Source: an uncultured Enterocloster sp. | GTDB lineage: Bacteria; Bacillota; Clostridia; Lachnospirales; Lachnospiraceae | Length of the DNA stretch: 10,300 nt | NCBI GenBank assembly: GCA_944382045.1 | Contig: CALWMT010000066.1 | Coordinates: 1 to 10,300, forward strand | Direction: 5' to 3' | Shown: one piece after another, positions 6,041-10,300 of the stretch | Layout of the letters: every line of letters starts with the position of its first letter | Position numbering within the stretch: position 1 is the first letter of the stretch | The notes under the pieces: generated by a model | What the model saw: only the letters and a program-made list of their open reading frames with translations | What the model was told of the DNA's origin: nothing | Database searches by the model: none | Position numbers and translations under genes: made by a program

Positions 6041-9000
6041 CTATTCGATGGGGAACAGCTGGCTGAGAGCCGCTGATTTTTTCAAATAATTCTCCATGGC
6101 CGCAAACAGGGCCTTCTCGTCCTTTTTCTCTAAGGCCGCCCCCATGCGGTTCAGACAGGCAAATCGGCTGTTCTCCCGGTCCTCCAGCTTGTGATCGCAC
6201 TGCACGGTTCCCTGAGCCCTGCACACTCTCCCGTCCTGTCCGTTTTCGTAAATCTGGTACTCCATGACCTCCCCCTCAAAAAGTACCTTCTCCTTCACGT
6301 AAATCCCCTGATATACCCGCCGCATCTCCTCGGTATGGAATTCACTCTCCTGCGGCCGAATCCGCACTGCCAGCTCAGGGGGCTGCTCCTTATCTCCCCG
6401 GTACTCAATCATTGCCTTGTCCAGAATATCCTCCGGTATGGGAATATGGCGGGACAGATCTCTGGTATAGGGAAATACCAGTCCCTCCTTTATCAGGACA
6501 GCCGCCATGGAGCGGCAGAGCCCCCGCTCCTCATCATCCAGCTTGTCCCGGGAAGAAAAGTACCTTGTCAGAGCCAGCAGATAGATGGTGGGCATCCGTT
6601 CCCTGTCTCCGGCCCCCAGAAGCGCCTTCTTGAGGTAGGAAAACACCCGGGGATCCCCCTTCTCGTCCTCCAGGAAATACTGAATGCTCTTCTGGGTAAA
6701 ATAAGCCTTCACCACACTCTCCCTGGTCTGCTTCCGGCTCATATACAGATCAAACACGGAATCCATCCGCTCATAGCTGCCTGTAAACAGCATCTGGCAG
6801 AGCAGCCGCTCCTCCAGGTCATAGGTCTCAACCTTGGCTCCCACTCCCTGAACCAGAAGCTCATACATCTGATCCACGGTTCCATTAAAGTGCTCGCAGA
6901 GATAGTCCAGCATCACCCCGTCAAAGGCCCCTGCACGGAACGCCCGGTAGGACAGGGTCACCAGCAGGGAGTCCTGGTCAAAAAGCTGCTGGAGAATGGT
7001 GCGGGTGCAGAGCTTCATCAGCTTATCCGGCGGGATATACTGGCTCCCGTACTCCCGGATCATCTCATAGGCCTCCCGGATATAATTCTGGCTGATCAGC
7101 GTCTCACAGATCTGCTGTCTCTGCCGCTCCCCCAGAGGCCTCTTGTCCATCTGAATCAGATAGGTACAGGTAAATGCACCCGCTCCCTCCTCAGACTGGG
7201 CTGACCTGCAGTAATAGTCCGTCACCGTCTCCAAAAGCCGCCGCTGAAACACGGGATTCAGCTTCATCTGTGCCATGGACTCCTCGAGAAGTCCCGCCTC
7301 ACTGTCACTCTGAATGCCCCTCTTCAAAATCTCCATGCAGCGCGCAAGCTTCAGCATGGGATGGTCGGGAAGCACCTCCCCGCAGCGCTTCAGCAGGTCT
7401 GGCTTATCCATCACGGGTATGCGCCTGTGCCTTATATCCAGATATCTGTTTCCAAATGCATCCTGGAAGAAAAAGATAGGATGCTCCGAAAACACAGGCA
7501 CATATGCAGCGCCGTTCTCCAGAGGGCAGGTCAGCTCCTCCATAAGCTCCTCACCGCGGACAATCACATACTTCATCCGGGGATCCTCGCACAAAATCCG
7601 GCAGGATTTCAGAATCCCCGGCAGAACCCGGGCCGCGCGGGCATCAATCATATCCTTATAGATGACATGCTCATAAATCACTGCCAGCCGGCTGTCAATC
7701 CGGGATTTGAACAGCTGCTCCATGGCAAATGTCTCTATATCCCGCAGATACGTGCCGTAGAGCTCCGAGGAGGGATTCATATACCGAAGGATATTCTGAT
7801 AGAGCACAGAGCGGCTTCGGCTGTCCAGATCCTTGTCATAGGAAAAATACAGCAGCGCCTCCTTCGGGAGAAGATGTCCATAGCTCTCCGGCAGGGAGTA
7901 AAGAAAATACTCATACAGCCGGGTCAGATTGATCCGGCTCTCCAGCGCCTTCTCATACCAGCCAAAGGCCTCCGGCCCTCTTTTATCCCCCTTGATAAGC
8001 AGGCTGCACACAGCCTCCAGGAGCTCTCTCTCCGGATACATGCGGTACAGCTGCACTGCCAGACGCACTGCCAGCGGCCTGCAGCGGCGCAGCCCGAGAA
8101 GGAAGCCTGCCGCCCTCCTTGCCGTCTCCTGGGAAACCATATTCCGGCGGGCGCCAAAATACAGATACCGCAGCTCGAACTCTCCCAGCTTCACAAGGAG
8201 GCCTGGATTCTCCTCTATCAGCCGGCAGGCAGCCCCGTAGATAAAGGGGCTGAAGCTCCCCTCCTGGCACAGCCCCTCAAGGGAGCGGTACAGCTCCAAG
8301 GGGTTTTGGGCCAGCGACTCGTCCACCCGCATGAGAATAAGAAACAGCCAGGTCCCGCGGCGTCCGCCGTCCCACAAAAGCTTCCTGATATACCGGGCCA
8401 GGGATTCCTGTCCGTCCCTGGAGGGCTTTGCCAAAAGCTTTAAATACTGATAATAGCAGTATTCCTCCACCTGGGCCTCCCGGTTTCTCAGGACCTCATC
8501 CCCAGACTCCTCCAGAATCAGCTCGCCATTTTCCCTTCGCCCATTTAACAGGAGAAGCTCCGCCTGCATCAGACGGATCCGCAGATCTCCCGGATTATCC
8601 GCCCGGACAGCCTCTGTCTCCTGCATCATCTGGCCCAGCAGAGCCGCCGGATCTCCGGCTCCCAGCTCATAATCCAGGCGCAGAGCCAGGCAGCGGCCCA
8701 GACGTCCCCTGTCCGCATGCTCCTCCTCCTTGGCGCTTCTGTTCCTCAGCTCATTTTCCTGGCCCCTGTGCACCTCCACCTGGATCCAAAACACCTCGCC
8801 GCGTGTCCGCAGGCAGATCCGCCCGAGGTTTCTTCCCCCGTGCAGAAATTCCGGCTGAATCCGAAAAGCCGCGCGGCAGCGGCCCTCCTCAAAATCCTGC
8901 TCCGTCAGGTGCTGCGCCTTAAGCTGCACAAAGGGGGCATCCGTCTCAAGCTCCACTGAGACATATCCCCAGCCGGATGCCCGTATCTCAACCGCATCCT

Positions 9001-9628
9001 CCAAGGGTCCATTCACATTCGAATAGCTCCGGGAGCGGCTGTCCACTGTCAGGCGCACCGGCTCCTTTACGTGCAGGGCCGTCAGAAACTCCTCCAGCAG
9101 GCTGCGTCTTTCCCCTCTGCCCTTCAGTCCCTCGTAGAGCGCCCGCACACCGGCATCCTGCATAAACGGCGCCTCTGTAAAATCCTGGTACTCAAACATC
9201 CGCAGGGCCGCCTCCGGATCCCTGCGGGTCAGATTGGCAAAATCCCTGGCTGTCTTAAGGCTCCCCAGCTCCTCGTCCGAGCTTCCCGTCCGGACATGCA
9301 AAGAATAAGGAATCTCCCTCTCGCCTCCATTGGTTACCAGGTAAAAAGATCCCTTGATTTCGTCCCCGTGCTCCGCATAGCGGGTATTCACCTCATAGAT
9401 AATACGGCTGCGCAGGCCTCCAAAGGCGGCTGTCACCACCTTCACCCGCTCGTCATCTGAATACACCAGGCCCTTAATGTGCAGATTATTCCCGCTGGCC
9501 GCTCCGAACTCTCCCCGGATGACCTGTCCTGCGGGAATCACCGCTTCTATCCGCTCAGGCTTCAGCTCCAGCCTTGGAGCTCTGTTCTCCACGATTCCCC
9601 TGGCCAGACGGTTAATCCGTTCCCTCAT
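6041..9628 (-). CDS. Large (1195 aa) beta / alpha-solenoid / beta protein, first gene of the operon; DUF5717-like
   Basis: No enzyme motif is recognised. Residues about 18-115 and 188-290 are strand-rich with alternating hydrophobics (VIPAGQVIRGEF; YVSVELETDAPFVQL; VFWIQVEVH) and look like two beta-sandwich domains separated by a helical linker. From about 300 to 1070 the sequence is helical and rich in paired L/A-Y/F patterns (ALRLDYELGA, LYRMYPERELLEAV, YEMIREYG), suggesting a long TPR-like solenoid. Residues about 1085-1145 form a further strand-rich module, and the last 45 are helical. There is no signal peptide, transmembrane helix or cell-wall anchor, so it is probably cytosolic. The ATG at 9628 has AGGTGG 6 nt upstream. 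It leads the operon with the Hsp70-like and TPR genes, which suggests a scaffold or client-binding platform for them (inference). I recall such proteins annotated DUF5717 in Clostridia; not verified. Confidence 0.85.
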   Translation of the reverse strand: MRERINRLARGIVENRAPRLELKPERIEAVIPAGQVIRGEFGAASGNNLHIKGLVYSDDERVKVVTAAFGGLRSRIIYEVNTRYAEHGDEIKGSFYLVTNGGEREIPYSLHVRTGSSDEELGSLKTARDFANLTRRDPEAALRMFEYQDFTEAPFMQDAGVRALYEGLKGRGERRSLLEEFLTALHVKEPVRLTVDSRSRSYSNVNGPLEDAVEIRASGWGYVSVELETDAPFVQLKAQHLTEQDFEEGRCRAAFRIQPEFLHGGRNLGRICLRTRGEVFWIQVEVHRGQENELRNRSAKEEEHADRGRLGRCLALRLDYELGAGDPAALLGQMMQETEAVRADNPGDLRIRLMQAELLLLNGRRENGELILEESGDEVLRNREAQVEEYCYYQYLKLLAKPSRDGQESLARYIRKLLWDGGRRGTWLFLILMRVDESLAQNPLELYRSLEGLCQEGSFSPFIYGAACRLIEENPGLLVKLGEFELRYLYFGARRNMVSQETARRAAGFLLGLRRCRPLAVRLAVQLYRMYPERELLEAVCSLLIKGDKRGPEAFGWYEKALESRINLTRLYEYFLYSLPESYGHLLPKEALLYFSYDKDLDSRSRSVLYQNILRYMNPSSELYGTYLRDIETFAMEQLFKSRIDSRLAVIYEHVIYKDMIDARAARVLPGILKSCRILCEDPRMKYVIVRGEELMEELTCPLENGAAYVPVFSEHPIFFFQDAFGNRYLDIRHRRIPVMDKPDLLKRCGEVLPDHPMLKLARCMEILKRGIQSDSEAGLLEESMAQMKLNPVFQRRLLETVTDYYCRSAQSEEGAGAFTCTYLIQMDKRPLGERQRQQICETLISQNYIREAYEMIREYGSQYIPPDKLMKLCTRTILQQLFDQDSLLVTLSYRAFRAGAFDGVMLDYLCEHFNGTVDQMYELLVQGVGAKVETYDLEERLLCQMLFTGSYERMDSVFDLYMSRKQTRESVVKAYFTQKSIQYFLEDEKGDPRVFSYLKKALLGAGDRERMPTIYLLALTRYFSSRDKLDDEERGLCRSMAAVLIKEGLVFPYTRDLSRHIPIPEDILDKAMIEYRGDKEQPPELAVRIRPQESEFHTEEMRRVYQGIYVKEKVLFEGEVMEYQIYENGQDGRVCRAQGTVQCDHKLEDRENSRFACLNRMGAALEKKDEKALFAAMENYLKKSAALSQLFPIE

Positions 9629-9634
9629 ATCGTA

Positions 9635-9640
9635 CCACCT
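9635..9640 (-). promoter_or_regulatory. Ribosome binding site of the large operon-leading gene
   Basis: Minus-strand AGGTGG, 6 nt before the ATG at 9628. It is close to the AGGAGG consensus and supports that start. Confidence 0.75.
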
Positions 9641-9656
9641 GTATGTTTATCCTTTT

Positions 9657-9669
9657 AGTCCGCCGGACT
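9657..9669. promoter_or_regulatory. 13-bp palindrome, candidate operator of the three-gene operon
   Basis: AGTCCGCCGGACT has perfect 6-bp arms (AGTCCG / CGGACT) around one central base. It lies in the 5' leader of the operon, about 16 bp downstream of the minus-strand -10 element and therefore near +10 to +22. It is G+C-rich inside otherwise A+T-rich intergenic DNA. A repressor bound here would block the operon and leave the divergent DUF4364 promoter (9703-9731) free. It might instead form a small RNA hairpin. Which protein binds, if any, is unknown. Confidence 0.4.
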
Positions 9670-9684
9670 GTTACGTTAAATATC

Positions 9685-9693
9685 ATAATATCA
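9685..9693 (-). promoter_or_regulatory. Candidate promoter of the three-gene operon, extended -10 TGATATTAT
   Basis: The minus strand reads TGATATTAT, an extended -10 element. A weak -35 (TTTTAA, 9708-9713) lies 17 bp upstream. Transcription would start near 9678 and give a leader of about 50 nt. The spacer overlaps the -35 element of the opposite promoter, so the two promoters share DNA. Confidence 0.5.
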
Positions 9694-9702
9694 CATTTTG
9701 GC

Positions 9703-9731
9703 TTGATTTAAAAGGTTAAAATTGCTATGAT
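9703..9731 (+). promoter_or_regulatory. Promoter of the DUF4364 gene (TTGATT-17-TATGAT, with TG extension)
   Basis: TTGATT (9703-9708) and TATGAT (9726-9731) are separated by 17 bp, and TGC precedes the -10 hexamer, making it an extended -10 box. This is the best sigma-A-type promoter in the window. Expected start is near 9738, giving a leader of about 40 nt. Confidence 0.75.
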
Positions 9732-9762
9732 AAATAAAAATGGGTACCGAAAGAACACATGT

Positions 9763-9768
9763 AAGGAG
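9763..9768 (+). promoter_or_regulatory. Ribosome binding site that sets the DUF4364 start
   Basis: AAGGAG ends 10 nt before the ATG at 9779. The in-frame ATG at 9740 has no such site upstream and would sit at about the predicted transcription start. Confidence 0.75.
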
Positions 9769-9778
9769 TATCTGCCAT

Positions 9779-10297
9779 ATGCTTACAGAACCTATGACCT
9801 TGTACAAGCTGATGAGCCTATATATGCTGAAGCAGGTGAATTTTCCCCTCACCAACGCACAGCTCACCGGCTTTTTTACAGAGCATGATTACACCACCTA
9901 TTTTACCCTCCAGCAGGCCCTGGGGGAGCTGGAGGACGCGGGTCTTGTGCGGAAGGAGTCCAGCCACAACAGCACGCGCTATGAGATCACCCGGGAAGGG
10001 GAGGAAACCCTAAATTTCTTTGGAAAAAATATCTCCCCTGCCATTGTAAGCGATATGGATCTATACCTGAAGGAGAATAAGTTCCGCCTCCGCGAGGAGG
10101 TCGGTACCTCCGCAGATTATTACAAGGGGACCAATCAGGATTATATTGTCCACTGTGAGGTCCGCGAGGGGAAGGCCATCCTCATCCGGCTGGAGCTCTC
10201 GGTTCCCGACAAGGAGCAGGCCGAGTCCATGTGCAGCCAGTGGCGCGGCAAAAGCCAGGAATTGTATTCCCACATCATGCGGGAGCTGCTCTCATAG
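9779..10297 (+). CDS. DUF4364 family winged-helix protein, likely transcriptional regulator
   Basis: A complete 172-aa protein. The N-terminal ~75 residues form a winged helix-turn-helix: helix 1 (6-20), PLTNAQLTGFF (23-33), helix YFTLQQALGELEDAGLV (41-57), then a wing with STRYEITREGEE (65-76), a pattern also seen in PadR/MarR-like regulators. The C-terminal half (about 85-172) has a beta-rich middle (YIVHCEVREGKAILIRLEL, 122-140) and a final helix, probably for sensing or dimerisation; no ligand is evident. The ATG at 9779 is preferred because AAGGAG lies upstream and the chain then begins at the conserved MLTEPMTLYKLM. It is transcribed divergently from the three-gene operon with interlocking promoters, which makes that operon and its own gene the first regulatory targets to consider (inference). 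The family match to DUF4364 is recalled, with good agreement. Confidence 0.85.
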   Translation: MLTEPMTLYKLMSLYMLKQVNFPLTNAQLTGFFTEHDYTTYFTLQQALGELEDAGLVRKESSHNSTRYEITREGEETLNFFGKNISPAIVSDMDLYLKENKFRLREEVGTSADYYKGTNQDYIVHCEVREGKAILIRLELSVPDKEQAESMCSQWRGKSQELYSHIMRELLS

Positions 10298-10300
10298 ATC

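Noticed and set aside
6191..8443. Plus-strand open frames of 337 and 360 codons opposite the large operon-leading gene.
   Set aside because: The 1195-codon minus-strand frame is uninterrupted and has a strong ribosome site. The opposing frames have no ribosome site and translate to proline/histidine/glutamine-rich sequence typical of antisense shadows.
9740..9778. A 13-codon N-terminal extension of the DUF4364 protein from the ATG at 9740.
   Set aside because: It lies at about the predicted transcription start and has no ribosome site. The ATG at 9779 has AAGGAG and begins at the conserved N-terminus.

Overview
The window looks like chromosomal DNA from a Gram-positive anaerobe of the Clostridia, most likely a Lachnospiraceae-type gut bacterium. 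The reasons are the clostridial single-chain FGAM synthase, two families common in that group (DUF1846 and DUF4364), strong AGGAGG-like ribosome binding sites, and G+C-rich genes separated by A+T-rich promoter regions. This assignment is by pattern recognition only. There are six genes. I see no RNA gene, mobile element, CRISPR array or degraded gene.

Layout. Positions 1-2243 (minus strand) hold the first 747 codons of purL, the purine-pathway FGAM synthase, cut by the left edge. A 225-bp A+T-rich divergent region (2244-2468) carries promoters for purL and for the plus-strand DUF1846 gene (2469-3947). That gene converges tail-to-tail, with only 11 bp between stop codons, on a three-gene minus-strand operon spanning 9628 to 3959. 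In transcription order the operon encodes: a 1195-aa protein with beta-rich ends and a long alpha-helical middle (DUF5717-like); a 407-aa actin/Hsp70-fold protein (DUF5716-like); and a 270-aa TPR protein whose start overlaps the preceding stop as ATGA. The operon is divergent from a winged-helix DUF4364 gene (9779-10297, plus strand). The 150 bp between them hold two overlapping promoters and a 13-bp palindrome.

The three-gene operon is the most interesting part. The 407-aa protein has degenerate ASKHA (actin/Hsp70) nucleotide-site motifs. Its C-terminal third resembles the DnaK substrate-binding beta domain, and it stops where the helical lid would begin. A TPR protein is translationally coupled to it, and a giant presumed scaffold protein is made from the same transcript. 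I infer a cytoplasmic Hsp70-like peptide-binding or scaffold machine of unknown client, possibly controlled by the divergent winged-helix protein. The operon layout, start sites and motifs are visible directly; the function is inference.
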